The notes: generated by a model not told the origin, from the letters alone. 64,000 nt of DNA from Streptomyces aurantiacus (GCF_027107535.1 NZ_CP114283.1:6882001-6946000); one strand, 5' to 3'. Shown: positions 48,045-56,641, counted from the stretch's first letter. Program-made: numbers and translations.

Positions 48045-48183
48045 GTCACGCCCGCCTCACGTCCACGTCCGCCCTCCCGCCGGCGGACACGGGCCCAACC
48101 CTGTCACACGCGGCGAGGTGCTCCGGCGGCGCACGAGAGCGTGACGGTCGCCCGGGGAGGGCACCGTCGGCACGGGGTGACGC

Positions 48184-48609
48184 TCAGCGGCCGTCGTACC
48201 CGGCCGTCGGCATCGACAGCCGGCGGTGGACCCGGGCCTTCATCTGCGCGTCGTAGGCGGGTTCCGCGTGCCCGACCGTCTCGACCCGCACACCGCGCCT
48301 GGCGCACTCCGCGGTGAACTCGTCGACCGAGGCGAGGGCCCGCTCCAGAACCCGGCGGCTGGGTGCGACGAACAGGTCCACGAGGCCCGCCTCGGCGTCC
48401 TCCCAGAGCGCGCAGTGGTCGGGCCGCAGCCCCCGTAAGAGCAGTTCGCGGGTGACCACGTAACCCCGCTCGGCCGCCCAGCGCGCACACATGGCGTGCT
48501 GACTGCGCGAGTCCACCAGGAAGGGGTCCGCGTCCAGCTCCTCCAACGGCGTCAGACTGGCGATCGTCGTCACGCGAAGCATGCCGGAGGCACGGCGCGT
48601 GTCTCCCAT
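48184..48609 (-). CDS. Small resolvase-like protein lacking the catalytic serine
   Basis: The 141-residue protein has the layout of a serine recombinase N-terminal domain. RVTT at residues 12-15 stands where active enzymes have RVS(S/T). SQHAMCARWAAERGYVV matches the Q-x-x-x-C/A-AERG-W helix, and later come AEAGLVDLFVAPSRRVLERALASVDEFTAECARRGVRVETV, in parts, as in the L-S-R loop and closing helix. Threonine at the nucleophile position and the lack of a DNA-binding C terminus suggest no recombinase activity. Its role is unknown. ATG 48609 or 48582 could be the start. It is divergent from the MBL-fold gene. Confidence 0.65.
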   Translation of the reverse strand: MGDTRRASGMLRVTTIASLTPLEELDADPFLVDSRSQHAMCARWAAERGYVVTRELLLRGLRPDHCALWEDAEAGLVDLFVAPSRRVLERALASVDEFTAECARRGVRVETVGHAEPAYDAQMKARVHRRLSMPTAGYDGR

Positions 48610-48693
48610 GGCGTCCCCCTCACCTCCGGGTTTCGTCGCCGACCCTACTCCTGCCCGTAGGCTCGGGGGGAGTCGCGCGAAGGAGGCAAAGGA

Positions 48694-49533
48694 GTGCCGG
48701 TGGAGATCACTTGGTGGGGTCACGCCACCTGCACGGTCGAGGACTCGGGCACACGCGTGCTCACCGACCCGCTCTTCGCGCGCCGGCTCGCACATCTGCG
48801 CAGGCGCCGGGGGGCGCCGCCCCCGGCCGAGGCGACCGTCGCGGACGTGGCGCTCGTCTCGCATCTGCACGCCGACCATCTGCACGTCCCCTCGCTGGCC
48901 CGGCTCGCTCCGGGCACCCGGCTGCTGGTACCGCGCGGCGCCCCGCGGGCGGTGACCGGGCTGCGCAGGCTCGGCCATCTGCGGCTCACCGAGGTGGCGC
49001 CCGGCGACCGCGTCCAGGTCGGTGACCTGGACGTACGGGTCGTCTCCGCACGGCACGACGGGCGGCGACTGCCGGTCGGGCCGCATCGCGCACCCGCCCT
49101 CGGCTACGTCGTCGAGGGCGAGGCCCGGACCTACTTCGCCGGGGACACGGGTCTGTTCGAGGACATGGCGAAGGAGGTCGGGCCGGTCGACGTGGCGCTG
49201 CTGCCCGTCGGCGGCTGGGGACCGTATCTGGGCGAGGGACACCTGGACGCCGGCCGGGCCGCCGAGGCGCTCGGGCGGTTGCGGCCCGGGAGTGCGGTGC
49301 CGGTGCACTACGGCACGTACTGGCCGATCGGGATGGACGCCGTGCGCCCCCATGAATTCCATGCGCCCGGTGTCGAGTTCGTGCGCCTGGCCGCCGAGCG
49401 TGCGCCCGACGTGACGGTGCACCGGCTCGACCACGGCGAGCGTGTGCGACCGCGGGTCGCGGGGTACCGCTCTTCCCCGGGGGACGCGCCGGGCGGCCGG
49501 GGCGACGACGAGCGGGAGGGCGAAGCACGGTGA
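48694..49533 (+). CDS. MBL-fold metallo-hydrolase
   Basis: The 279-residue protein has the metal motif SHLHADHL (His57, His59, Asp61, His62), GYVVEGEARTYFAGDTGLF with the bridging Asp, and a distal PVHYGTYWPIG. The start WWGHATCTVED is typical of the UlaG/NAPE-PLD-like branch (phosphodiesterase or lactonase activity). GTG 48694 follows AAGGAGG. It shares a GTGA overlap with the DedA-family gene, so the two are co-translated. Substrate unknown. Confidence 0.9.
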   Translation: MPVEITWWGHATCTVEDSGTRVLTDPLFARRLAHLRRRRGAPPPAEATVADVALVSHLHADHLHVPSLARLAPGTRLLVPRGAPRAVTGLRRLGHLRLTEVAPGDRVQVGDLDVRVVSARHDGRRLPVGPHRAPALGYVVEGEARTYFAGDTGLFEDMAKEVGPVDVALLPVGGWGPYLGEGHLDAGRAAEALGRLRPGSAVPVHYGTYWPIGMDAVRPHEFHAPGVEFVRLAAERAPDVTVHRLDHGERVRPRVAGYRSSPGDAPGGRGDDEREGEAR

Positions 49534-50156
49534 GACAGGTGCTCGCCACCACGGTCACGAGCGTGCCGACGGAGTTCACCCAGCAGGCGCTCGGCTATCC
49601 GTCGCTGTTCCTGCTGGTGCTGATCGGCGCGCTGGTGCCGGTGGTCCCGACGGGGGCGCTGGTGAGTTCGGCGGCGGTGGTGGCCTTCCACCGGACGGCG
49701 CCCTTCTCGATGCTGATGGTCTTCGCGGTGGCGTCCCTGGCGGCGTTCCTCGGGGACATGTCCCTGTACTGGCTCGGACGTCGCGGCATGAAGTCGAAGA
49801 ACGGCTCGCGCTGGCTCGCGGCGATCCGCGACCGGGCTCCCGAGGACCGGCTCGCCCAGGCCCAGGAGAAGCTCGCCGACCACGGCGTCGCGGTGCTGGT
49901 GCTGTCCCGGCTGGTGCCCGCGGGGCGCATCCCGGTGATGCTCGCCTGTCTGATGGCGAAGTGGCCGATGCGGCGCTTCGCCCACGGGAACGCGCCGGCC
50001 TGTCTCGCGTGGGCCGCGACGTACCAGCTCATCGGAGTGCTCGGCGGCTCCCTGTTCAAGGAGCCGTGGGAGGGGGTGGCCGCGGCCGTGGTCCTGACCG
50101 TGGTGATCAGCGTGGCGCCCGGCCTCTGGCGCCGGGTGCGGAGCGCTCCGCGATAG
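49530..50156 (+). CDS. DedA/VTT-family membrane protein
   Basis: The 208-residue protein has about four to five membrane segments and the DedA-family region LSRLVPAGRIPVMLACLMAKWPMRRFAHGNAPACLAWA, given here in parts, with the conserved Arg and Gly of the family. DedA proteins help transport or flip lipid carriers such as undecaprenyl phosphate and phosphatidylethanolamine. It is coupled to the MBL-fold gene by a GTGA overlap. Confidence 0.88.
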   Translation: MRQVLATTVTSVPTEFTQQALGYPSLFLLVLIGALVPVVPTGALVSSAAVVAFHRTAPFSMLMVFAVASLAAFLGDMSLYWLGRRGMKSKNGSRWLAAIRDRAPEDRLAQAQEKLADHGVAVLVLSRLVPAGRIPVMLACLMAKWPMRRFAHGNAPACLAWAATYQLIGVLGGSLFKEPWEGVAAAVVLTVVISVAPGLWRRVRSAPR

Positions 50157-50337
50157 CGCTCCGGGTTCGGTCGTGGGGGCCTGTGTCGAATTCGGGCCGC
50201 GGGTCCGTCGTGGCCGGGCGGGCCGTTCCCCGCGCTCCTGACGGGATGTGTTCCTGATGGGCGCGGAGCTGGTGGGCGCGTTCGCGACCGGAGCGGGCTG
50301 CTGACAAGGGCTCCGGGCGCGGGACCGGAGGGGACGG

Positions 50338-51501
50338 TCAGGGGAGGGTGCGGGAGGCCCCGACCGGGAGGTCCCACAGGTCTTCGCGGGGCAGGCCTGC
50401 CTTCTCCCAGGCCGCGCGTACGCGGGTGAGCGGCTCCATGACGGGCTCGGCCGACAGGATGAAGGTGCCCCAGTGCATGGGGGCCATCCGCCGGGCGCCG
50501 AGGTCCTGGGCCGCGCGTACCGCGTCCTCCGGATCGCAGTGCACGTCGCTCAGCCACCAGCGGGGCTCGTACGCGCCGATCGGCAGGAGCGCCAGGTCGA
50601 TGCCCGGGTAGCGGGCGCCGATCCGGGAGAACCAGTGCCCGTATCCCGTGTCACCCGCGAAGTACACCCGCCGGCCGTCGGGCGCGGTCAGCATCCAGCC
50701 GCCCCACAGCGTGCGGCAGGTGTCATGCAGGCTGCGCTTGGACCAGTGGTGGGCCGGCACGAAGTCCAGGCGGACACCGCCGAGTTCGGCCGCCTCCCAC
50801 CAGTCGAGCTCGGTGACGTGCGTGAAGCGGCGGCGCCTGAACCAGCGGCCGAGCCCGGCCGGGACGAACACCGGGGTGTCGCGCGGGAGCCGGCGCAGGG
50901 TGGGGGCGTCCAGGTGGTCGTAGTGGTTGTGGCTGATGACGACCGCGTCGACGCGCGGCAGCGCGCTCCAGGGCACACCGACAGGGGTGATCCGGGCGGG
51001 GGTTCCGAGGATCTTGCGGGACCAGACCGGGTCGGTGAGCACGGTGAGTCCACCGATCCGGACCACCCAACTGGCGTGTCCCGCCCAGGAGACGGCGACC
51101 GTGTCCGCGTCCACGCGGGGCAGCGGGCCCGGCTCGTACGGCAGTCGGGACACGTCGGCGAGCCCCTCGGGCCCCGGCCGGAGCGCCCCCTCGCGGGCGA
51201 ACCGCGCGAAGCCGCTGATCCCCGGCAGCGGCGCCGTGAGCCGGCCGGCGAACGAGCGGGGCCAGACACGCCGTTCGCGGAGCGGACGTGGCTCGGAGAG
51301 CGGTGTTCCGGTGTCGGGTGCGGAGGCGGAGGCGGAGACCGGGACGGAAGCCCGGTCGTGGGCTTCCGGGGGTGTGGAGCCGGACGAGGAAGGGCCGGAT
51401 GACGAGGCCGAGGACGAGGAGGGGGAGGCGGGCCGGGACGAGGGCGCCGTGGTCGTGAGGGTGGTCGTGGTGGTCGTGGTCGACTCGGACTGCTGCGTCA
51501 T
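50338..51501 (-). CDS. MBL-fold (NAPE-PLD-like) metallo-hydrolase with Ser/Thr-rich N-terminal extension
   Basis: The 387-residue protein has an MBL core (about residues 130-370) with AVVISHNHYDHLDAPTLRRL (HxHxDH), PAHHWSKRSLHDTCRTLWGG, VYFAGDTGYGHWF and APMHWGTFILSAEP. These are typical of NAPE-PLD/YtnP-like phospholipase D-type hydrolases. Unusually, the first 70 or so residues are almost only Ser, Thr, Pro and Ala (TTTTTTTLTTTAPSSRP; SSSSASSSGPSSSG), with no signal peptide. ATG 51501 overlaps the stop of the preceding aminotransferase-fold gene, so they are coupled. Confidence 0.88.
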   Translation of the reverse strand: MTQQSESTTTTTTTLTTTAPSSRPASPSSSSASSSGPSSSGSTPPEAHDRASVPVSASASAPDTGTPLSEPRPLRERRVWPRSFAGRLTAPLPGISGFARFAREGALRPGPEGLADVSRLPYEPGPLPRVDADTVAVSWAGHASWVVRIGGLTVLTDPVWSRKILGTPARITPVGVPWSALPRVDAVVISHNHYDHLDAPTLRRLPRDTPVFVPAGLGRWFRRRRFTHVTELDWWEAAELGGVRLDFVPAHHWSKRSLHDTCRTLWGGWMLTAPDGRRVYFAGDTGYGHWFSRIGARYPGIDLALLPIGAYEPRWWLSDVHCDPEDAVRAAQDLGARRMAPMHWGTFILSAEPVMEPLTRVRAAWEKAGLPREDLWDLPVGASRTLP

Positions 51502-52739
51502 CGAGGGGACTCCCGTCGCCGAGCGTCGTCATCGTCGCGGAGATCGTCGAAGGTCGATCCCAGGAGACTCAACGCGCTTTCCACATGCGGCAATTCCAGA
51601 GGTTCGGGTGACATGAGAGACGCCATGCGCTCCTCGTCGGTTGAGCCGAGGAACGGTCCGGTGGCCAGGCGGACGCGCAGGGCGCCGAGGTCGTCGCCGA
51701 AGCGGTGGCCGCCGGGCGCCGGCATGCCGAGACGGGCGGTGAGGAAGTCCTCCAGCTCCTGCGCGTCGCCGACGTCGTGCGCGGTGAGCGCGGACCGCAG
51801 CGGTCCGAGGTCGGCGTACAGGTGGCGGCCCGCCCGCGGGGGCCGGACGTGGGCTCCCGCCGCGACGAGCGACCGGTGGGCGGCGGCGGCCACGCTCGCG
51901 TGCAGCCGTACGGACGCGGCGAGGCGGTGCGTGATCTCGTCGGGTTCGTCGAGGGCGTACACGGCGGCCGCGGCGACCGGTGCGGCGATGCGGGCACCGA
52001 GCGCGGTGAGGACGTCGAGGACACGGTCGCGCAGCAGGGTGCCGGTGTCGTTGTCGGGGAAGCGGGCGATCGCGGCGGGCCAGCCCGACGGGAGGAACGG
52101 GCCGCAGAGGTCGGTGAGGACCGTGACCCGCTCGGGCAGCATCTCGGCGGGGCTGAGCAGCACGGTGTCGTGCGGGTCGTGCAGGGTGTCGCGCCAGGTC
52201 TCGTCGCTGACCACGTGCAGGCCCTCGCCCGCGGCGGCCTCGATGGTCTCGTGCACGACTTCGGGCGGCGCCACGGTGGCGGCGGGGTCGTCGGCCACGG
52301 ACAGTACGAGCAGCCGCGGGTCGCCGCCCTCGGCACGCACCCGGCGGACGGTCTCCAGCAGGGCGTACGGGTCGGGGACCCCGCCGCACTCGACGGGCGT
52401 CCCCACCGGGAACACGGAGCTGCCCAGCAGGCGGGCCTGCGGCGCCCACCAGGCCGCGCAGGGGCGGGGCACCAGCACGTCCCCGCCGAGCGCTGCGGTC
52501 AGGGCGAGGAGCAGGGCGGGGGCGCCGGGAGCCGCGACCGCGCGGGCACGGTCGGCGGACAGTCCGCGCCGGGCCCAGTAGCCGCGGGCCGCGTCCAGGA
52601 GGGCAGGGCTGCCGCCGGTCGGTTCGGTGTGCGCGCCCGTCGCGGCGGCGGCGAGTCCGGGCGGCAGCGGCAGGCCGTGGCCCGGCGGGGACGGGCCGTA
52701 ACGGACAGGCCCGTGCCCTTCCGGATCGGTCCGCCGCAT
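51498..52739 (-). CDS. Aminotransferase-fold protein with no lysine
   Basis: The 413-residue protein follows the class I/II aminotransferase plan: a substrate-loop start, APGAPALLLALTAALGGDVLVPRP, VVSDETWRDTL at 176-186 where the cofactor-binding Asp usually sits, and a C-terminal small domain. The segment that should hold the catalytic Lys reads TDLCGPFLPSGWP (209-221), with Cys near the Lys position. The translated sequence contains no lysine at all, so a PLP Schiff base is impossible. ATG 52739 was chosen because GGAGGT lies six bases before it; in-frame ATGs at 52802 and 52862 are possible. The downstream MBL gene is coupled by a four-base overlap. It may be a cofactor-free or regulatory paralogue. 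Confidence 0.8.
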   Translation of the reverse strand: MRRTDPEGHGPVRYGPSPPGHGLPLPPGLAAAATGAHTEPTGGSPALLDAARGYWARRGLSADRARAVAAPGAPALLLALTAALGGDVLVPRPCAAWWAPQARLLGSSVFPVGTPVECGGVPDPYALLETVRRVRAEGGDPRLLVLSVADDPAATVAPPEVVHETIEAAAGEGLHVVSDETWRDTLHDPHDTVLLSPAEMLPERVTVLTDLCGPFLPSGWPAAIARFPDNDTGTLLRDRVLDVLTALGARIAAPVAAAAVYALDEPDEITHRLAASVRLHASVAAAAHRSLVAAGAHVRPPRAGRHLYADLGPLRSALTAHDVGDAQELEDFLTARLGMPAPGGHRFGDDLGALRVRLATGPFLGSTDEERMASLMSPEPLELPHVESALSLLGSTFDDLRDDDDARRRESPR

Positions 52740-52898
52740 CTGTGTACCTCCGCGCAGTCGTCCCGGGCCCGCCGGTTCCCGGGCCGGCCGGGCCTCGGAC
52801 ATGCCGGTCCCCGGACCGCCCGTCCGTGGACCGTCGTGATTCCCACGGTGCTGGTTGTGCACCTGAGGTCTGAGTACCCAGTGATCCGCGCCGCCAAC

Positions 52899-53528
52899 TC
52901 AGCTGTCGGCGGACGACTCCCGGTGGCGCAGTTTGTGCACCGCGGCGCCGAACGCGCCGGCGATCAGGACACCGCCGGTGACCAGCGCGATCGTGGAGTC
53001 GGTGAAGGCTCCGCCCTCACCGGCGTGTACCCCGTGCTGCATCCCGGTGCCGCGGGAGCTCTCGCGGGACACCGTGAAGGACGCGCTCCACTGCTTGCCC
53101 TCGCCGCCGGGCGCGGCCGGGCAGACGCCTTCCGCGCTCCACTCGGAGGTCTTCCCGGCGCTCTCGGGTCCGCCGTCCTCGAAGTTCGCGGCGGGCGCGA
53201 TCCGGGCGGTGCCGCTGTAGGCGGGGCCGCCCGCGGGACCGCCCTTGCCCTCGGGGCCGCCCTCGGGACCGCCGTCGGCGCCGCCCTGGGCCTCGTGCAG
53301 CTGGACGGTGCCGTGCTCGAAGGCCTGCGAGGTGGCGTCGATGGTCTCGGGCGGTGGCCCGCCGGTCGGTTCGCAGGACACGGAGACGGTGACGGTGCCG
53401 CCGGGAGCCACGGTGCGCGGGCTGACCTCGGCGGCCGGGTTCGCCGCCGCGGCCGCCGCGGCGGTGCCGAGTGAGAGGGCGGTGAGGGCGGTGGCGGACA
53501 GGACGCGGGCGGTACGGCGCAGGCGCAT
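52899..53528 (-). CDS. Secreted protein with C-terminal membrane anchor, unknown function
   Basis: The 209-residue precursor has a signal peptide (to about residue 29) and an Ig-like segment (TVAPGGTVTVSVSCEPTGG). A Gly/Pro-rich run follows (GGADGGPEGGPEGKGGPAGG), then a mature domain with one further Cys, and finally a C-terminal hydrophobic helix (about 175-198) with a basic tail KLRHRESSADS. This signals an outward-facing protein held in the membrane. No enzyme motif is seen. Confidence 0.82.
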   Translation of the reverse strand: MRLRRTARVLSATALTALSLGTAAAAAAANPAAEVSPRTVAPGGTVTVSVSCEPTGGPPPETIDATSQAFEHGTVQLHEAQGGADGGPEGGPEGKGGPAGGPAYSGTARIAPAANFEDGGPESAGKTSEWSAEGVCPAAPGGEGKQWSASFTVSRESSRGTGMQHGVHAGEGGAFTDSTIALVTGGVLIAGAFGAAVHKLRHRESSADS

Positions 53529-53920
53529 GGACTCGGTCTCCTCCGGCCGACTGGGGACCTCACACCCGTGTGCGGCGGCGGAGGCGGGGCACGACCGGCA
53601 TGCCCCGCAGTCCATCAGAGCCCCCACTCGGCCGGGGCGCGCGCCGCCGGACACCATTCGTGCCATGGGGGCACCCGAGCGGGTGACGCGAAGGCCGGGA
53701 ACGCCGGCCACGACCGGCGTCCGGCCCCGACCCGAAGGGTGCGCGGAAATGCGGCGCGCACGGTGCCGTCGGGTGGGCCCGGGCCGCTACGGTCCGGCGG
53801 CCGGCGCCGGACCCCGGCTGCCCCCGGGAACGCCCAGGGGCGGGGCGACGGCGGCCCGCGGGGCCCTGGCACCCCGCGCCGCCGTCGGAGCGCCGCGGGG
53901 CCGCACCGCGGGAGGCGGTG
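53529..53920. other. 392-bp GC-rich stretch without a gene
   Basis: No reading frame shows a ribosome site plus natural composition. The only structure is the hairpin at 53847-53886, listed separately. Confidence 0.55.
53847..53886 (-). terminator. Terminator after the sigma factor gene
   Basis: GACGGCGGC and GCCGCCGTC pair as an outer 9-bp stem, continued by CGCGGGG with CCCCGCG after a one-base bulge. It lies 34 bases beyond the sigma factor stop. Confidence 0.6.
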
Positions 53921-54715
53921 TCACGCGATGTCCTGCATCACCTGGTCCCGCAGTCGGTTGCAGCACCGGCTGATCAGCCGGGAGACGTGCATCTGGGAGA
54001 TACCGAGCTGTTCGGCGATGCGGCTCTGGGTCATGTCACCGAAGAACCGCATGTAGAGGATGGCCCGTTCGCGTTCGGGCAGGGCCTCCAGACGGGGCTT
54101 GACCGCCTCGCGGTCGATCACCACGTCGAGGGCAGGATCGGCCGAGCCCAGGGCGTCGCTCAGCGAGTATCCGTCCTGGCTGCCCGGCAGTTCGGCGTCG
54201 AGCGAGAGCGCCGTGAAGCTCTCCAGAGCCTCCAGACCGGTGCGTACGTCGTCCTCGCTCATCTGCGCGTGCTGGGCGATCTCGGCGATGGTGGGCTGGC
54301 GGCCGGGGATCGTCTGGGACAGGTCCTGACGCGCGAAGCGGACACGGTTGCGCAGGTCCTGGACCCGGCGCGGTACGTGCAGGGTCCACATGTGGTCACG
54401 GAAGTGACGCTTGATCTCACCGGTGACGGTCGGAACGGCATAGCTCTCGAAGGCGTTGCCGCGCTCGGGGTCGTAGCGGTCGACGGCCTTGACCAGGCCG
54501 AGCGCCGCGACCTGCCGCAGGTCGTCGAAGCTCTCGCCCCGGCTCCGGAATCGGCCGGCCAGCCGCTCGGCCATGGGGAGCCAGGCCTCGATGATCTGGT
54601 CGCGGAGGGCGTCGCGCGGGCCGCCCGGAGGAAGCGAAGCGAGCTTGCGGAAGTCCTCCGCGGTGTCGGGGGCGTCGTCGTGCGGGTGGTGCCGGGCGCT
54701 CGCGTGAGTTCGCAT
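53921..54715 (-). CDS. SigB/SigF-family alternative RNA polymerase sigma factor
   Basis: The 264-residue protein has sigma region 2 (LRQVAALGLVKAVDRYDPERGNAFESYAVPTVTGEIKRHFRD, in parts), region 3 (QPTIAEIAQHAQMSEDDVRTGLEAL) and region 4 (ERERAILYMRFFGDMTQSRIAEQLGISQMHVSRLISR, in parts). The lack of region 1 and these phrases place it in the SigB/F/G group 3 family, which directs stress and development genes. ATG 54715 follows AAGGGAG. No anti-sigma gene is adjacent. Its position suggests it may correspond to the SigK-type factor of other streptomycetes, but this is not shown by sequence alone. Confidence 0.95.
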   Translation of the reverse strand: MRTHASARHHPHDDAPDTAEDFRKLASLPPGGPRDALRDQIIEAWLPMAERLAGRFRSRGESFDDLRQVAALGLVKAVDRYDPERGNAFESYAVPTVTGEIKRHFRDHMWTLHVPRRVQDLRNRVRFARQDLSQTIPGRQPTIAEIAQHAQMSEDDVRTGLEALESFTALSLDAELPGSQDGYSLSDALGSADPALDVVIDREAVKPRLEALPERERAILYMRFFGDMTQSRIAEQLGISQMHVSRLISRCCNRLRDQVMQDIA

Positions 54716-54856
54716 GATGCGTGCAACTCCCTTGAGGGGTGCTCTGGTTGGACGGTCAACCGTGAGAGCGCACCCTGAGCCGGACGGGCACACCCGTGGG
54801 CGGGCATTCACTACTCCCACGGACGTGCCTCCTGTCCGAAGCACTGCTTACGCGCC

Positions 54857-54877
54857 TGCCCCGCGTCATGCGGGGCA
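54857..54877 (-). terminator. Short hairpin after the small membrane protein gene
   Basis: TGCCCCGC and GCGGGGCA form a perfect 8-bp stem with a five-base loop, about 70 bases after the stop of the 52-residue gene. Confidence 0.4.
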
Positions 54878-54944
54878 AACACGGGTGGGTTCGCCGGAGT
54901 TCGGAAGGTTTGGGCACATGCCGTACGGGAGGCGTTCCGTCCGG

Positions 54945-55103
54945 TCAGTGGCTCAGCGCGGTGCCCTCCGCCTCCATGGGCTGGTGGACGGGTGGACCCG
55001 GGAGCAGCCAGTCCTCGTCCGGGAGCAGCCATTCCTCGTAGCGGCCGAGTGCCAGGACCACGCCCAGCATCACTATCGGGATGAGCACGGCGAGAACCGC
55101 CAT
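54945..55103 (-). CDS. Small single-pass membrane protein
   Basis: The 52-residue protein has one hydrophobic helix (residues 2-20, MAVLAVLIPIVMLGVVLALG) followed by an acidic, Trp/Leu-rich tail (RYEEWLLPDEDWLLPG). Small proteins of this kind recur in Streptomyces genomes without a known role. It is divergent from the DUF2795 gene. Confidence 0.65.
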   Translation of the reverse strand: MAVLAVLIPIVMLGVVLALGRYEEWLLPDEDWLLPGPPVHQPMEAEGTALSH

Positions 55104-55251
55104 GATCCTGTCCTTCCCCAGGGGGATCGCGGTGAGGAGCGCAGGCCGGGTCTCCCTGTCCCTGACGGACAAACCCCTCGTGCGGACCCTTCGCGAAGCC
55201 TCCTCGAGCCACCCGCGAACCTCCTCGGACCCAGTCGGTCCGAACCCCTCC

Positions 55252-55276
55252 GTGTCGACGTCCGGGGCTCGGGTAC
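55252..55276 (+). promoter_or_regulatory. Candidate SigB/SigF-type promoter for the DUF2795 gene
   Basis: GTGT (55252-55255) and GGGTAC (55271-55276) are spaced by 15 bases. This fits the GTTT-N14/16-GGGTA(C/T) pattern of SigB/F-group promoters in Streptomyces with one -35 mismatch. It lies 34 bases before the start, near a sigma gene of the same family. Confidence 0.45.
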
Positions 55277-55310
55277 ACGGGCGGCCGACCCCGAACATCT
55301 GGAGGGACAC

Positions 55311-55730
55311 ATGGAGCGAGGCAGCAACCGCCTCAGCGCCCACCGTGACGAGGAGATGAAGCACGAATTGCAGGGTCTGCTGCGGTCGGGCCATCCGACC
55401 CGGGTGGAGGAGTGGAACGACCCGGAACCGGTCGCCGACGACGATCCGCCGATCGCCGGAGGACCGGTGCGGCCGGGCACGGACCACGCGCCCGTGGCGG
55501 CCGTCCGTCTCGAACTGGCCCGGCATCTGGGCCGTACGTCGTTCCCCGCGGGCCCCCGCGAACTGGCCGACGTCCTGCGGAGTCAGTACGTGCCGGACGC
55601 TCTCGTGGAACCACTGGAGCACCTGCCGGAGGAGGCGCGCTACGCCAACGCGCGGGAGCTGGCCGAGGCCGTCGTCCGCACCGGGTCCGGCGGTGCCGTC
55701 GCGCCCGGCGAACCGGCGCCGGAGGCATAG
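55311..55730 (+). CDS. DUF2795 domain protein
   Basis: The 139-residue protein has a charged N terminus (SAHRDEEMKHELQGLLRSGHPTRVEEW). Its C-terminal DUF2795-like helical domain includes LARHLGRTSFPAGPRELADVLRSQYVPDALVEPLEHLP, in parts. No enzymatic role is known for this family. ATG 55311 follows GGAGGG. A SigB/F-type promoter candidate lies upstream, suggesting stress control. Confidence 0.82.
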   Translation: MERGSNRLSAHRDEEMKHELQGLLRSGHPTRVEEWNDPEPVADDDPPIAGGPVRPGTDHAPVAAVRLELARHLGRTSFPAGPRELADVLRSQYVPDALVEPLEHLPEEARYANARELAEAVVRTGSGGAVAPGEPAPEA

Positions 55731-55985
55731 CCCGCCGCCTCAGGGGTACTGCGGCGACGTGACGGCGGGGCATCGGCGATGTCCTGGTGGCCGGGGACGA
55801 CGGCGGGATCGCCGGCGTTCCGACAGGCCGGGACGACACCCGCGCGCCGTCGAGGGCGTCCGCGCGGTCGGCGTCGCCGACCCGGGCGCTCCTCACCGTC
55901 TCCGAGAACCCGGGCTCGACCCGGTCGTCCGGAAAGACACCGGGTGACGCCGCACGAATCCGCGGAGAAAGGACTGGAAACCCAC

Positions 55986-56543
55986 ATGCGTATCGCGTTT
56001 CTGATGGCGCCGGAGGGCGTCGAGCAGATCGAACTCACCGACCCCTGGCACGCCGTCGTCGACGCGGGTGGCGAGCCCGTGCTGCTGTCGACGGAGCCGG
56101 GGCAGATCCAGGCGTTCAACCATCTCGACAAGGCGGACGTGTTCCCCGTGCAGCAGGTCGTGGGTGAGGCCACGGCCGACTCCTTCGACGGCCTGGTGCT
56201 GCCGGGCGGCGTGGCCAACCCGGACGCGCTGCGCACCGACGGGCAGGCCGTGGCGTTCGTCCGTGACTTCTTCGAGCAGGGGCGCCCGGTCGCCGCGATC
56301 TGTCACGCCCCGTGGACGCTCATCGAGGCCGACGTGGTCCGCGGCCGCACCCTGACCTCGTGGCCGAGCCTGTGCACGGACATCCGCAACGCGGGCGGCA
56401 CCTGGGTCGACGAGCAGGTGTCGGTCTGCGAGGCGGGGCCCGCGACGCTCGTCACCAGCCGCAAGCCGGACGACCTCAAGGCGTTCTGCGAGGCGTTCGT
56501 ACCGGAGTTCCAGAAGCACAGCAGGTCGACGAAGCAGGGCTGA
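55986..56543 (+). CDS. DJ-1/PfpI-family protein (glyoxalase III or deglycase-like)
   Basis: The 185-residue protein has the nucleophile elbow AICHAPWTLIEADVV with the reactive Cys, plus the upstream DGLVLPGGVANPDALR. These are typical of PfpI-type proteins (YhbO, general stress protein 18), which act on glyoxals or as holdases. ATG 55986 is preceded by AAAGGACTGGAA. It is monocistronic, with a hairpin downstream, and lies among stress-type genes. Confidence 0.94.
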   Translation: MRIAFLMAPEGVEQIELTDPWHAVVDAGGEPVLLSTEPGQIQAFNHLDKADVFPVQQVVGEATADSFDGLVLPGGVANPDALRTDGQAVAFVRDFFEQGRPVAAICHAPWTLIEADVVRGRTLTSWPSLCTDIRNAGGTWVDEQVSVCEAGPATLVTSRKPDDLKAFCEAFVPEFQKHSRSTKQG

Positions 56544-56612
56544 CGCCCGGTCTCGTACGCCGGGATTCTGGCCGTCCGGCCACTCCGGCTCCGGACGTAC
56601 GGCTCGGCCCCG

Positions 56613-56641
56613 ACGGCTCCCGCTCACCGAGCGGGGGCCGT
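56613..56641 (+). terminator. Terminator after the PfpI gene
   Basis: ACGGCTCCCGCTC and GAGCGGGGGCCGT pair over 13 bp with one mismatch around an ACC loop, 70 bases after the stop and between convergent genes. Confidence 0.65.
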
